Source: Mycolicibacterium peregrinum
Lineage (GTDB): Bacteria > Actinomycetota > Actinomycetes > Mycobacteriales > Mycobacteriaceae
DNA: 64,000 nt
Assembly (NCBI RefSeq): GCF_002102345.1
Contig: NZ_LQPP01000072.1
Coordinates: 1-64,000 of the forward strand
Direction: 5' to 3'
In this document: in pieces, positions 16,505 to 24,858 of the stretch
Position numbering within the stretch: position 1 is the first letter of the stretch
Layout of the letters: each line of letters starts with the position of its first letter
Notes under the pieces: generated by a model
Told to the model about the DNA's origin: nothing
Databases searched by the model: none
What the model saw: only the letters and a program-made list of their open reading frames with translations
Program-made: the position numbers and the translations under genes

Positions 16505-17291
16505 TCAATCCGTAGTGCCCGTCGTAGCGTTGATACAGCACGCTTGCGCGGCCTTCAGCCGCATCGATATAGAACAAGAATGGCAAACCCAGCAGGCCTA
16601 GCCGCTCAATTGCTTGGTCCTGGGTCAGACATGGCACCGGTTGCGAGCTGATCGTGACCGGTTGCTGGTACGGGCTGAGCAGATCAACGGGGACAGGAGC
16701 AACCAGCGCCAACCGATTGCCCGCGGAGCCAACTCGATACAGGACCGCGGCAAATCCCGTGCCTTTCTCGGTGAAGAGATGAAAGTCGTAGTCGAGCATC
16801 TCCATCTCGAACACCGCTTCGTCCACGGTGCAGGGCGCCATGGTGAACGACTTTCGCCGAATGATCCGACGCTCCTCGGGCGGACGGGGAAACGAGGCTG
16901 CCCGCCGCGATGCCTCGGATTCATGACGCCATTCATGCGGAGTCTTGACGGGTAACGTGCCGCGGAGCGCCTCCCAGTGCTGAGCGTTGCGCTCCAGCTG
17001 GCTCCGGAGCCGCGTCGTCAGGCGGTCGATCGCATCGCGGGCATTCACACCCTCCACCTGAGCCCGCACCGGACGACCATTGACGTCAAGATTCGCCTGC
17101 GCGACGACTGGCCGCTCGACCGCGGGGTCACCATGTCTGGTCAGCCTGGCGCGAGCGTGTAGCACCGGCCGGTGGCTGAAGCGGCCGAGCTCGCCGATTT
17201 TGCGGCGTGCGTAGTCGGCGGCGCCGGGAAGCTCACCATCGGTCGTCACTTCGACGTCGACTCTCGATGCGGGCTCCGCTTTCTGACGCAT
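16482..17291 (-). CDS. rafH: Ribosome hibernation factor RafH
   Basis: A 269-residue long-form hibernation-promoting factor. The N-terminal S30AE/HPF domain (about residues 8-105, with ARARLTRHGDP and the DAIDRLTTRLRSQLER helix) binds the 30S decoding region. After a basic linker, two C-terminal ribosome-binding (S30AE_C-like) repeats follow, one starting RRKSFTMAPCTVDEAVFEMEMLDYDFHLF and ending GLITP. This layout matches the DosR-induced RafH of M. smegmatis (MSMEG_3935), which protects ribosomes in hypoxia. It follows the DUF1918 gene by 23 nt and is probably transcribed with it. Confidence 0.88.
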   Translation of the reverse strand: MRQKAEPASRVDVEVTTDGELPGAADYARRKIGELGRFSHRPVLHARARLTRHGDPAVERPVVAQANLDVNGRPVRAQVEGVNARDAIDRLTTRLRSQLERNAQHWEALRGTLPVKTPHEWRHESEASRRAASFPRPPEERRIIRRKSFTMAPCTVDEAVFEMEMLDYDFHLFTEKGTGFAAVLYRVGSAGNRLALVAPVPVDLLSPYQQPVTISSQPVPCLTQDQAIERLGLLGLPFLFYIDAAEGRASVLYQRYDGHYGLITPSSGG

Positions 17292-17314
17292 GTCCTCAAC
17301 CTCCCTGGAGCCCG

Positions 17315-17578
17315 CTATTTGTTGTCGCGCGCGATCGTCGACTGCACTACGCCGAAACGATGCTGGGCCCGCTCATCGGCTGCACGCTGCTCCTGGGCGG
17401 TGACGACGACCGCGTCCGGACCGGGAAACACCACCGCGGTGTGGTCGTTGGCGAGCCAGCGCACCTGATAGGGCGGCGCGCCGTCGGATGAGTGCACCTC
17501 AGTGATCAAACCGCGTTGATCGGACTTGTCCACCGTAGTGCCTTTGATGACCAGCCAGTCGCCGACTTTTGCCTTCAT
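17315..17578 (-). CDS. DUF1918 protein
   Basis: An 87-residue protein with the SH3-like DUF1918 domain: MKAKVGDWLVI start, HSSDGAPPYQVRWLANDHTAVVFPGPDA core. Function is unknown; the family is widespread in actinobacteria. It appears to be the first gene of an operon with rafH, and a DosR-like box lies about 97 nt upstream. Confidence 0.85.
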   Translation of the reverse strand: MKAKVGDWLVIKGTTVDKSDQRGLITEVHSSDGAPPYQVRWLANDHTAVVFPGPDAVVVTAQEQRAADERAQHRFGVVQSTIARDNK

Positions 17579-17674
17579 GAACTCGCCTTTCCATGGTCAA
17601 TCGTGGCTGCCTCGGCCAGCGATCAGAATGGGCAGGGGTGCCGCATCGAAGTGCCGAAAGTACTTTCACACCGT

Positions 17675-17688
17675 GACACTTTTGCCCA
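17675..17688. promoter_or_regulatory. Candidate DosR box
   Basis: GACACTTTTGCCCA matches 10 of 14 core positions with an intact central CTTTTG. It lies upstream of the DUF1918-rafH unit. Confidence 0.5.
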
Positions 17689-17708
17689 CCGGCACCGATA
17701 TGAGGCCG

Positions 17709-18326
17709 TCAGCAATGTGCGCAGCCCCGCTTATTCAGTTGATCGGCAATACCTTTCGCCCACGATGCGATCGCGGACCAATTCCGAAGATCGCCGTATC
17801 CAGGCCCGCCCATCGCGCGGTATAGAACCCGGCTGATGAAAGTGGTCTGCGTACGATCCCAGACGCCGGCAAATTCTCGATAGTCGCACGGGGAAACCAC
17901 GTCTCTGACGGCCGCGATCTTTCTGGGCAGCCGGGCACCAATCCATGGCCCGATCGGCCCCTTCAGCGCCGGCCCCACCCCGACGCTGAACATCCACACG
18001 GGCGTGTTTGTCAGGTAGCGCAAGTGGAGATAGGCGTAGTGGACCGCTGCAGGCAACCACGCGCGGTGGTGGATCGCGCTTCCGATCACGACCGCCGTGT
18101 ATTCGTCCGGATCGGGTTCCGTGACTACCGACCGTACGTCGACGGAGAAACCGATGTCAGTCAGCAAGGCTCCGATGAACTCGGCTATTTGTCTCGTCGA
18201 ACCCGCTTCGCTCGCGTAGACGACGAGGATCTTGGGTGCTGTCACCATCGCAGCATGCCGCGCAGGCGCGGCATCGCGACAGGGTAAGAAGTCATCAACC
18301 GTCAGTGGATCGGTGATCATCGACAT
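17709..18326 (-). CDS. Flavodoxin-domain protein
   Basis: A 205-residue flavodoxin fold. The FMN phosphate loop is visible as ILVVYASEAGSTRQIAEFIG, followed by the VVIGSAIHHRAWLPA strand-loop. It resembles HemG-type (protoporphyrinogen oxidase) flavodoxins, but activity is not certain. The start is ambiguous: ATG at 18326 is used, and ATG at 18248, just before the flavodoxin core, is equally possible; neither has a clear Shine-Dalgarno. Divergent from tgs1 with a DosR box between. Confidence 0.75.
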   Translation of the reverse strand: MSMITDPLTVDDFLPCRDAAPARHAAMVTAPKILVVYASEAGSTRQIAEFIGALLTDIGFSVDVRSVVTEPDPDEYTAVVIGSAIHHRAWLPAAVHYAYLHLRYLTNTPVWMFSVGVGPALKGPIGPWIGARLPRKIAAVRDVVSPCDYREFAGVWDRTQTTFISRVLYRAMGGPGYGDLRNWSAIASWAKGIADQLNKRGCAHC

Positions 18327-18341
18327 CGTGCCCGCGGTCAG

Positions 18342-18355
18342 GTGACTTCGGACCC
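18342..18355. promoter_or_regulatory. Candidate DosR box
   Basis: GTGACTTCGGACCC matches the DosR core at nearly every specified position. It lies 36 nt upstream of the tgs1 ATG and 15 nt upstream of the first possible flavodoxin start; the later flavodoxin start (18248) would give more normal spacing. Confidence 0.6.
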
Positions 18356-18391
18356 TGCCGACATGGCGGCGGCCGAGGACAGAGTTGCGGA

Positions 18392-19792
18392 ATGGAGCGG
18401 TTGACAGCGCTCGACGCCGCCTTTCTCGAAGCCGAGGACGCCGATAGCAAGGTGAGTCTCGCTATGGGCGTCTTGTCCATCGTGGAAGGGCCGCTCCCCG
18501 ACTACCCCGCCGTCCTCGACGGCATCGCCGAACGGTTGACGCCGGTGCCCCGTTTCACCCAGGTGATCCGTAGGCAACCTTTTGATCTGTCGGCGCCGAA
18601 GTGGGTCGACGACGACAACTTCAGCGTCGAACGCCACGTGCGTCGCATTGCCGTTCCCGCCCCCGGCGACGATGCCGCGTTGTTCGGTGTCGTGGCCGAT
18701 CTCATGGAGAGACGACTCGACCGAGATCGGCCACTCTGGGAATGCTGGGTCATCGACCGCCTCGTCGCAAACCGGTGGGCGATCTTGATGAAAATCCACC
18801 ACTGCATCGCCGATGGGATTGCCACCGCGCAACTGTTGGCACGTTTGTCCGACGAGAGTTCCGGCGATTCGTTTGTCTCCGACATTCGCGCAACCAAAGA
18901 GCCGCCGCATCACCGGATTCCGATTCTGGAACGGACGTTGAGCCCGGTTCGCCTGGGGCATGAGTTATGGGACACGGCCTGCTCGTTCACACAAGCCACA
19001 GCTCAGGCCGCTCAGGGGGCGGTCCAGATCGCGACTGGCTTACTCAGCGCGAATTCGTCATCGCTGACCGGTCCGGTCACCGGGTTGCGGCGCCACGCGT
19101 CGGCACAAGTTTCGCTTGCCGACGTCGGGCGGATATGTCAGGCGTTCGACGTCACGATCAACGATGTCGCACTGGCAGCGGTCACCGATAGCTATCGGGC
19201 CGCGATGATCAGGCGTGGCGAGCAGCCCCGCGACGCATCCCTGCGCACACTGGTGCCGGTGTCCATGCGTCGAAGCGATGCCCTTGACAGGACGGACAAT
19301 CGGGTTTCGCTCATGTTGCCCTGTCTGCCGGTAGACGAATACGACCCGGTTCGGCAATTGCGTGTTGTTCACCGCCGCCTGCAACGAGCCAAGAGCAGTG
19401 GGCAGAGTCAAGCTGGAAGCCTGTTCGTCTCGGCGGTGAGTCTCGTTCCGTTCGGCGTGACGGCCATGGCGATGCGAGCGTTGATCCGGTTGCCCCAGCA
19501 GAGCGTCGTCACGGTCGCGACCAACGTGCCGGGACCGCGTCAGCATCTGCGACTGTTGGGGCACCGGGTTGTTCGAGTTGTACCGATTCCGCCGATCGCA
19601 CTGGGCCTTCGCACCGGGTTCGCCATATTGAGCTACGCCGACGATCTCGTCTTCGGCATCACCGCCGACTACGACGCCGTCCCCGATGTCAACACCTTGG
19701 CTGCCGATATCCAGCGGGCCGTGGCACGGTTGGCTGCGCTGGCCACGGGCAGTATGACTCCCGGCCTACGAGAAGGCGACCAAAGGCCCTGA
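18392..19792 (+). CDS. tgs1: Triacylglycerol synthase (Tgs1-like WS/DGAT)
   Basis: A 466-residue diacylglycerol acyltransferase closely resembling M. tuberculosis Tgs1 (Rv3130c) along its length: LTALDAAFLEAEDAD start, the FDLSAPKWVDD segment, catalytic HHCIADG, and the conserved TDNRVSLMLPCLPVDE and VATNVPGPR blocks. It makes storage triacylglycerol from acyl-CoA and diacylglycerol during non-replicating persistence. A DosR box lies 36 nt upstream. Second WS/DGAT of the island (the other is at 14334). Confidence 0.93.
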   Translation: MERLTALDAAFLEAEDADSKVSLAMGVLSIVEGPLPDYPAVLDGIAERLTPVPRFTQVIRRQPFDLSAPKWVDDDNFSVERHVRRIAVPAPGDDAALFGVVADLMERRLDRDRPLWECWVIDRLVANRWAILMKIHHCIADGIATAQLLARLSDESSGDSFVSDIRATKEPPHHRIPILERTLSPVRLGHELWDTACSFTQATAQAAQGAVQIATGLLSANSSSLTGPVTGLRRHASAQVSLADVGRICQAFDVTINDVALAAVTDSYRAAMIRRGEQPRDASLRTLVPVSMRRSDALDRTDNRVSLMLPCLPVDEYDPVRQLRVVHRRLQRAKSSGQSQAGSLFVSAVSLVPFGVTAMAMRALIRLPQQSVVTVATNVPGPRQHLRLLGHRVVRVVPIPPIALGLRTGFAILSYADDLVFGITADYDAVPDVNTLAADIQRAVARLAALATGSMTPGLREGDQRP

Positions 19793-19872
19793 CCACGGAG
19801 ACACTGTCGACCTAACGTCCTGTACTGCCGGGCCGCAGCGACACGAGCGCGGCACTACGAAGGAGATGAGTC

Positions 19873-19968
19873 ATGGATTGGCCCACGGCCGCAGTGTGGA
19901 TCGCCGGCATCATCGCCGTGATGGCGGTGCTGAGCACCCTTATCGCGGGACGGTACTCGAAGAAGTGA
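19873..19968 (+). CDS. Small single-helix membrane protein, 31 aa
   Basis: ATG preceded by an ideal Shine-Dalgarno (AAGGAGATGAGTC). The protein MDWPTAAVWIAGIIAVMAVL continues for 11 more residues and ends RYSKK. It is one transmembrane helix with a basic C-terminal tail, predicted inside. It lies 80 nt after tgs1 and 70 nt before the USP gene, so it belongs to the DosR island. No family recognised; such miniproteins often bind larger membrane partners. Confidence 0.7.
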   Translation: MDWPTAAVWIAGIIAVMAVLSTLIAGRYSKK

Positions 19969-19970
19969 CT

Positions 19971-20018
19971 ATGCCCTGACGCACACTGTCGGAGCTTGGA
20001 TCTTGTGCGATAGGGCAT
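19971..20018 (+). repeat. Imperfect 15-nt inverted repeat (stem-loop)
   Basis: Left arm ATGCCCT-gac-GCACA (19971-19985) pairs with right arm TGTGC-gat-AGGGCAT (20004-20018), 12 of 15 bp with a symmetric 3-nt internal loop, around an 18-nt loop. It starts 2 nt after the miniprotein stop and ends 20 nt before the USP ATG. It could terminate the first message or act in the 5' leader of the second. Confidence 0.65.
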
Positions 20019-20038
20019 TACGCTTGAGGGAAAATGAA

Positions 20039-20923
20039 ATGTCAAGCAGCACAGCTAATTACGGAATGCTCGTCGGGGTCGACGGATCGGCGGAATCCGA
20101 TGCCGCGGTGCGCTGGGCGGCCCGAGAGGCCGCGTGGTACGGCGCTCCGGTCACGCTCATGCACGTCATCCAGCCCATGTTCGCCAGCTGGCCGATCGGC
20201 CAATACGAGGCCACCGTCGTCGACTGGCAGGACGAGAACGCTCAAACAGTCATCGAGCAGGCCCGAAAGACCGTACGCGCGTGCGCGGGAGAATCTCGCC
20301 TGCCGTCGGTCCGGTCCGAGATCCGCAAGGAAGTGGCGACTGGAGCACTGATCGAGGCGTCCAAGCGTGCGCAGATGTTGGTGGTCGGCCGCCGCGGTGT
20401 AGGGGCGCTCGACCGTGTGGTGCTGGGTTCGGTCAGCACAGGCGTGCTGCACCACGCCCGGAGTCCGGTTGTGGTTGTCCATACCGACGATGACTGGTCG
20501 CGAGAGAACGGTCTGCCGGTCCTGTTGGGTGTCGACGGATCGCCCGCGTCTGAGGAAGCCACCGCACGAGCATTCGATGAGGCGTCGCGCCGCGGCGTGG
20601 ACCTGGTTGCGCTGCATGCGTGGAGCGACACCGGGGTATTCGTTGCTCTCGGGATGAACGAGCGCGAGTTCGAAGACGAAGGTCAGGAGTTACTCGCCGA
20701 ACGATTGGCAGGCTGGCAAGAACGCTACCCCGACGTCGAGGTGCACCGGCGCATCGTGTGCGACCGACCGGCCCATCGGCTGCTCGAGGAAGCCGGCCGA
20801 GCACAACTGGTGGTGCTCGGCAGCCACGGCCGCGGTGGATTCGCCGGCATGCTGTTGGGCTCGGTGAGCAGCAGGGTTGCCCAAACTGCCTCGACGCCGG
20901 TCATGGTGGTTCGCCCGCGCTAG
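20039..20923 (+). CDS. Universal stress protein (Rv2623-like), tandem domains
   Basis: A 294-residue tandem UspA protein close in length and layout to Rv2623. Domain 1: GMLVGVDGSAESDAAVRW and VVGRRGVGALDRVVLGSVSTG. Domain 2: LLGVDGSPASEEA and VLGSHGRGGFAGMLLGSVSSR. Both ATP-binding loops are intact; Rv2623 binds ATP and slows growth in M. tuberculosis. ATG at 20039 follows a GAGGG; the upstream in-frame GTG is rejected because the family begins here. A stem-loop occupies the leader. Confidence 0.9.
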   Translation: MSSSTANYGMLVGVDGSAESDAAVRWAAREAAWYGAPVTLMHVIQPMFASWPIGQYEATVVDWQDENAQTVIEQARKTVRACAGESRLPSVRSEIRKEVATGALIEASKRAQMLVVGRRGVGALDRVVLGSVSTGVLHHARSPVVVVHTDDDWSRENGLPVLLGVDGSPASEEATARAFDEASRRGVDLVALHAWSDTGVFVALGMNEREFEDEGQELLAERLAGWQERYPDVEVHRRIVCDRPAHRLLEEAGRAQLVVLGSHGRGGFAGMLLGSVSSRVAQTASTPVMVVRPR

Positions 20924-20967
20924 TTCTTCGTCTTCGGAGCTCGCGTCGTGCGCCAAGGGACGGGACT

Positions 20968-20981
20968 GGGCCGTTTGGCCC
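20968..20981. promoter_or_regulatory. Strong DosR box
   Basis: GGGCCGTTTGGCCC, a near-perfect palindromic DosR site, lies 110 nt upstream of hrp1. A GGGAC sequence a few bases before it (20962-20966) may form a second half-site. Confidence 0.7.
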
Positions 20982-21091
20982 ATAAAGAGAGCCAAACGAC
21001 ACTACAGTTTGCCAGCGGCGCAGTCCTACGTTGAGATCGCCGGGTCCCCAACCGGGTCCGATACAGGAATCGACGCAAAGGAACAGTCACC

Positions 21092-21526
21092 ATGACCACC
21101 GCCCGCGACATCATGCACACAGGTGCCATCTGTGTGGGCATCCACGAAACCATTTCAACCGCAGCGCAGTATATGCGGGACATGGGGGTAGGAGCACTCC
21201 CCATCTGCGGGGACGACGACCGTCTGCACGGAATGCTCACTGACCGCGACATCGTCATCAAATGTCTGGCCGACGGCCTTGACCCTGCCGTGACCACGGT
21301 CGATCGGTTCGCTCAGGGCGACACCTACTACGCCGAAGCGGACGCAGATCTCGAAGAGATGCTGATCACGATGGAAGAGCATCAAGTGCGGCGGTTACCG
21401 GTCGTCGAGAACCATCGCTTGGTTGGAATCATCAGCGAGGCAGACATCGCTCGTCATCTGCCTGAGCACGCCATCGTCGAGTTCGTCAAGGCTGTCTGCT
21501 CCCCCAAAGCACTTACCAGTCACTGA
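21092..21526 (+). CDS. hrp1: Hypoxic response protein Hrp1 (CBS pair)
   Basis: A 144-residue protein made of two CBS domains: TARDIMHTGAICVGIHETISTAAQYM then GDTYYAEADADLEEMLITMEEHQVRRLPVVEN. It matches Hrp1 (Rv2626c, 143 aa), one of the most strongly DosR-induced proteins of M. tuberculosis. Known Hrp1 can bind metal and lacks AMP binding. A DosR box lies upstream, and an Acg-type nitroreductase follows 29 nt downstream, probably in the same operon. Confidence 0.93.
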   Translation: MTTARDIMHTGAICVGIHETISTAAQYMRDMGVGALPICGDDDRLHGMLTDRDIVIKCLADGLDPAVTTVDRFAQGDTYYAEADADLEEMLITMEEHQVRRLPVVENHRLVGIISEADIARHLPEHAIVEFVKAVCSPKALTSH

Positions 21527-21555
21527 CAATGCCCTAGAAACAGTTGGTGGGCGTC

Positions 21556-22539
21556 ATGATCAAGCCGGTCGTGGCCCGCGCGGTGATCAGCGAGGCCGTT
21601 GAGTTGGCTTGCCGAGCGCCATCGCTGCACAACAGCCAGCCATGGCGATGGATCGACAACGGCACCGTCATCGACTTGTTCGAGGACCACCATCGGATCG
21701 TGCGTTCGACAGACAGCTCTGGCCGCGAATCGCTCATCAGCTGCGGCGCGGTGCTCGATCATTTCCGCGTGGCGATGGCAGTGTCCGGGTGGACAATCAA
21801 CGTGAATCGCTTTCCGGATCCCGGTCGACTCGAACACCTCGCCTCGATTCACTTCAGTCCCCTCGGTTCCGTCACGCAAGCCATGCATGATCGCGCTGAG
21901 GCGATACGCCGCCGGCGCACCGATCGTCTGCCCTTGCGCGCACCGACACAGTGGGAGACCGTCGAGCCCGTGCTGCGCGCCGCGGTCGGCAACGATTCGG
22001 TAGCGCTCGATGTGCTCGATGATGACGCCCGCGCCAAACTCGTCGAAGCCACGCGACTCACCGAATCGCTGCGCCGATACGACGAGTTCTACCATCGCGA
22101 ACTCGATTGGTGGACAGCCGGTTTCCGGAATTCTGATGGTGTGCCGAAAAGCGCACTCGTCCCACCGGCTGAACGTGATCGCGTTGAGGTAGACCGGACA
22201 TTTCCCCCCATCGGCACCAGCGAACGTCGCTCCGCGGTCACCAGCGACGAGGCCAGGATCTTGGTGCTGTCCACCACCGACGACACCCGCAGGGCGGCCT
22301 TCGGCTGCGGAGAAGCGCTATCGGCGGTTTTATTGGAATGCACCATGGCGGGGCTGGGCACGTGTCCACTGACCCACATCACCGAGATCGAGGACAGTCG
22401 CCGCGTCATCCGTGAGCTGATCGGTACCGCAGCGATGCCTCAGATTCTGGTTCGGGTCGGGACCGCACCTCCGACCGACAAGGTCGCACCACCAACGCCA
22501 CGCCGGCCAGTAACCGAGGTTCTGGAATTTCGCCGCTAG
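21556..22539 (+). CDS. Acg-type nitroreductase family protein
   Basis: A 327-residue member of the actinobacterial Acg (Rv2032) group, a nitroreductase fold with a lid that buries FMN. Landmarks: ACRAPSLHNSQPWRW, SCGAVLDHFRVAMA, RRRRTDRLPL, CTMAGLGTCPLTHITEI and the C-terminal PPTPRRPVTEV. Known Acg has little classical nitroreductase activity and may store or sequester FMN. ATG at 21556 has GGTGGG just upstream; TTG at 21544 is an alternative. Probably co-transcribed with hrp1. Paralogues at 38653 and 42639. Confidence 0.85.
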   Translation: MIKPVVARAVISEAVELACRAPSLHNSQPWRWIDNGTVIDLFEDHHRIVRSTDSSGRESLISCGAVLDHFRVAMAVSGWTINVNRFPDPGRLEHLASIHFSPLGSVTQAMHDRAEAIRRRRTDRLPLRAPTQWETVEPVLRAAVGNDSVALDVLDDDARAKLVEATRLTESLRRYDEFYHRELDWWTAGFRNSDGVPKSALVPPAERDRVEVDRTFPPIGTSERRSAVTSDEARILVLSTTDDTRRAAFGCGEALSAVLLECTMAGLGTCPLTHITEIEDSRRVIRELIGTAAMPQILVRVGTAPPTDKVAPPTPRRPVTEVLEFRR

Positions 22540-22574
22540 CCAGATCGGGGCTTCCATCGTGATCAGTGGGACCG

Positions 22575-23465
22575 TCAAGTAACGGCGAGCTCTCCGGGTG
22601 CCGGATAATACAGCGCGGCGCCTGCGGTAATCCCGGCTGCTCCGGCAACGAGCAGCACGGGCGCCCCGGTACTGGGGCCGTTCGCGTCGAGGAATGCCGC
22701 TGCCAGTGAAGCGGTGTGCATTTTCGGATCATCGGCGATCGCGACGCGCGATTGTGGTATGGCGAGCAGGTTCGCCATCGCCGCGCGGTATCTGCGCCGG
22801 CCCGGCGCGGCGATGACCATCGAGAGATCGTCTGGCCCCAAAGAGGATTGGGACAGGCAACTGCGGGCCGCCCGGGCGCTGACTCGCGCGAGTTCGACAT
22901 CGAATGCCGCCGATTCGCTGAACCGCAAGACATTGCGGGCGTCGTACAGTCCCACACTGGCCCGGAAGCTGTCTCCGTCGTCGACGGCGGCCGACCAGTG
23001 CACCGATCCCAGCCCGTAGTCCGCGTCGGTCCACCGACACAGCAGCGCTGATCCGACGGCCGAAAATGGAAAGTGCTGGCTCATACCGAATCCCGGGTTG
23101 GCATCACTGGCCACCATCATGGCGCAATCGATGACGCGGGCACGGAAGAAGCCGTCGACGATCTGCAGCGCGGTCAACACACCGCATGTCCCGTTGGCGA
23201 CGTCGAAGGAAAATGTGCCGTGGGCCTCACTGTGCGGATCGTGTGGATTGGCCCCGACATGCTGCTGGATGAGCGCCGCCAAGGCGGGCTCCCCGAGATT
23301 CCTGTCGCGGTAGATGCCGACGTTGACGAGCAGATCGATGGCATCGGCTGGGCACCGGGCTTGGCGCAGGCAGCTTCTCGCCGCGGCGACCGCAAGACCG
23401 AGTGCGCTGTGCCGGTTACGCCAGTGGGCCGCAGCGATTTCGACGTGTTCAATGATCGTGCCCAT
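22575..23465 (-). CDS. FabH-like thiolase-fold protein lacking the catalytic triad
   Basis: A 296-residue ketoacyl-synthase-III-like protein. Aligned to its upstream partner, FDVSNACAGMLTG becomes FDVANGTCGVLTA, so Thr93 replaces the nucleophilic cysteine and a Cys sits one residue later. The His-Gln motif is replaced by APG, and the Gly-Asn-Thr loop is missing. It is therefore probably a non-catalytic partner subunit, as PqsB is to PqsC. ATG at 23465 follows GGTGG and overlaps the end of the upstream gene by 17 nt, consistent with coupled synthesis of a heterodimer. Confidence 0.75.
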   Translation of the reverse strand: MGTIIEHVEIAAAHWRNRHSALGLAVAAARSCLRQARCPADAIDLLVNVGIYRDRNLGEPALAALIQQHVGANPHDPHSEAHGTFSFDVANGTCGVLTALQIVDGFFRARVIDCAMMVASDANPGFGMSQHFPFSAVGSALLCRWTDADYGLGSVHWSAAVDDGDSFRASVGLYDARNVLRFSESAAFDVELARVSARAARSCLSQSSLGPDDLSMVIAAPGRRRYRAAMANLLAIPQSRVAIADDPKMHTASLAAAFLDANGPSTGAPVLLVAGAAGITAGAALYYPAPGELAVT

Positions 23466-24528
23466 ACCGTTCCACCAGATCATCATCGACAGTGAGCAGG
23501 ATGACGCCGATCTCCAGACCCGAGGCCAGCGCGATCAGAGCGACAGTGTCACCAGGCTTGATGCGCCCGGCTTCAAGTTCTTCAACCAGGGCCACGGTAT
23601 GGGTGGTTGAAGCGGTGTTGCCGTAGCGGTCGACCGTGATCACAGGGTCGTGCCGTGGATGGTCACCAATTTCTGCCGACACCGCTGCCATTCCTCTGCG
23701 GATGGCGCGTGCTGATGTTTGGTGAGTGATCACGTGATCGATGTCGTGCAGGGAGATGCCTGCCGCGCTGAGTACTTCGTGTAGCAACACAGGCGTGTCG
23801 GATATGGCGGCGCGATGGATCGCGCGGGAATCGGTGAACATACGGGCACCCGGGTCACGGCCTTTGGGATAGGCCAGACACAGTCGGCTGTAGTCGGCGA
23901 TGGTGGTGAACCCGGCCAGGGTGATACCGCCGGATCCCGCGGTCGCACGCTCCAGCAGCAACGCTGCACCCGCGTCGCCGAGAGTCAGCGATGCGAGTTC
24001 TCTGCTCATAACGGTACGAATGTGCTTGGCGGCGTTTTGGCTGAGCTGCGAGATGTATTCGCCGCTGACCACCAAGCCGCACGACACGATGCCTTGCCGA
24101 ATCCAGTTGTTGAGCACGGTGACACCGGTGAGCATTCCCGCACACGCGTTGGACACGTCGAACGTCATGGCATTGTCCGCCCCGATGGCATGCGCGACCG
24201 CGCTACTCATAGTCGGTTCGAGCCATTGCGTGAGGCCGCCGCGAAACTTGGTGATACTGCAGTTGATCACCACCTCGACAGCGGCGGCGGTGCGCTCGGC
24301 CCTGTCGAGACAGCTCGACGCTGCCTTGACGGCGAGGCTGTAGGAGTCGTCCTCGCCCCGTGAGATGCGACGCTCACGGATACCGGTCAGCCGTTCCAGA
24401 TCAATATGGGTGTGATGCCGTGTCCCGGCCATCAACTCGCGCGTACTGAGCCGAGTCGTGGGCAGATACCGGCCTGCTCCGGCGACCCGGGCGCGGAATG
24501 GCGCCGCCGTGGTCTCCAATGAGTCCAT
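23449..24528 (-). CDS. 3-oxoacyl-ACP synthase III-like condensing enzyme
   Basis: A 359-residue FabH/KAS III-type enzyme with an intact triad: Cys129 in SNACAGM, His269 in ITHQTSA and Asn304 in YGNTAST. It should perform a decarboxylative or non-decarboxylative Claisen condensation, or transacylation, on an acyl-CoA or acyl-ACP. ATG at 24528 is preferred over 24549 because the family sequence starts shortly after it. It overlaps the degenerate partner downstream and is divergent from the hyp operon, with a near-perfect DosR box between. Product unknown; the island's stand-alone ACP (10643) is a candidate partner. Confidence 0.82.
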   Translation of the reverse strand: MDSLETTAAPFRARVAGAGRYLPTTRLSTRELMAGTRHHTHIDLERLTGIRERRISRGEDDSYSLAVKAASSCLDRAERTAAAVEVVINCSITKFRGGLTQWLEPTMSSAVAHAIGADNAMTFDVSNACAGMLTGVTVLNNWIRQGIVSCGLVVSGEYISQLSQNAAKHIRTVMSRELASLTLGDAGAALLLERATAGSGGITLAGFTTIADYSRLCLAYPKGRDPGARMFTDSRAIHRAAISDTPVLLHEVLSAAGISLHDIDHVITHQTSARAIRRGMAAVSAEIGDHPRHDPVITVDRYGNTASTTHTVALVEELEAGRIKPGDTVALIALASGLEIGVILLTVDDDLVERYGHDH

Positions 24529-24630
24529 TACCAGCCAGTGCGTGCCCACCTGTGCATGATGCGTCGTCGCTCGGGTTGCACCGTAGTGCCGTTAGACCTC
24601 GAATGCAGGTTCACCGGCGTAGCGCCGATG

Positions 24631-24644
24631 GGGACTTTCGGCCC
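24631..24644. promoter_or_regulatory. Near-perfect DosR box
   Basis: GGGACTTTCGGCCC lies in the 330-nt divergent region between the FabH-like pair (-, 24528) and hypA (+, 24859). The rest of that region (24645-24858) shows no further clear element apart from a TTGACAG at about 24701 that could be a -35. Confidence 0.8.
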
Positions 24645-24858
24645 TTGGGGGGCGAAGCGACGCCTCATAACATCGCTGAATGGGCAGGCAACGCCCCCGG
24701 TTGACAGTGACGACGGTAGCGCCACAGCGCGGCGGCGTTCGGCCGTGGATCTCTGGATGGCGTGCCAGTTCGATTCTGCACGTTGTCGTCCGCAGCCCAT
24801 TGTGCGTGTGGTGGCGTAGTTCTATCGTCGTGTTGTCCGGGTGAGAATGCAGGACTGC

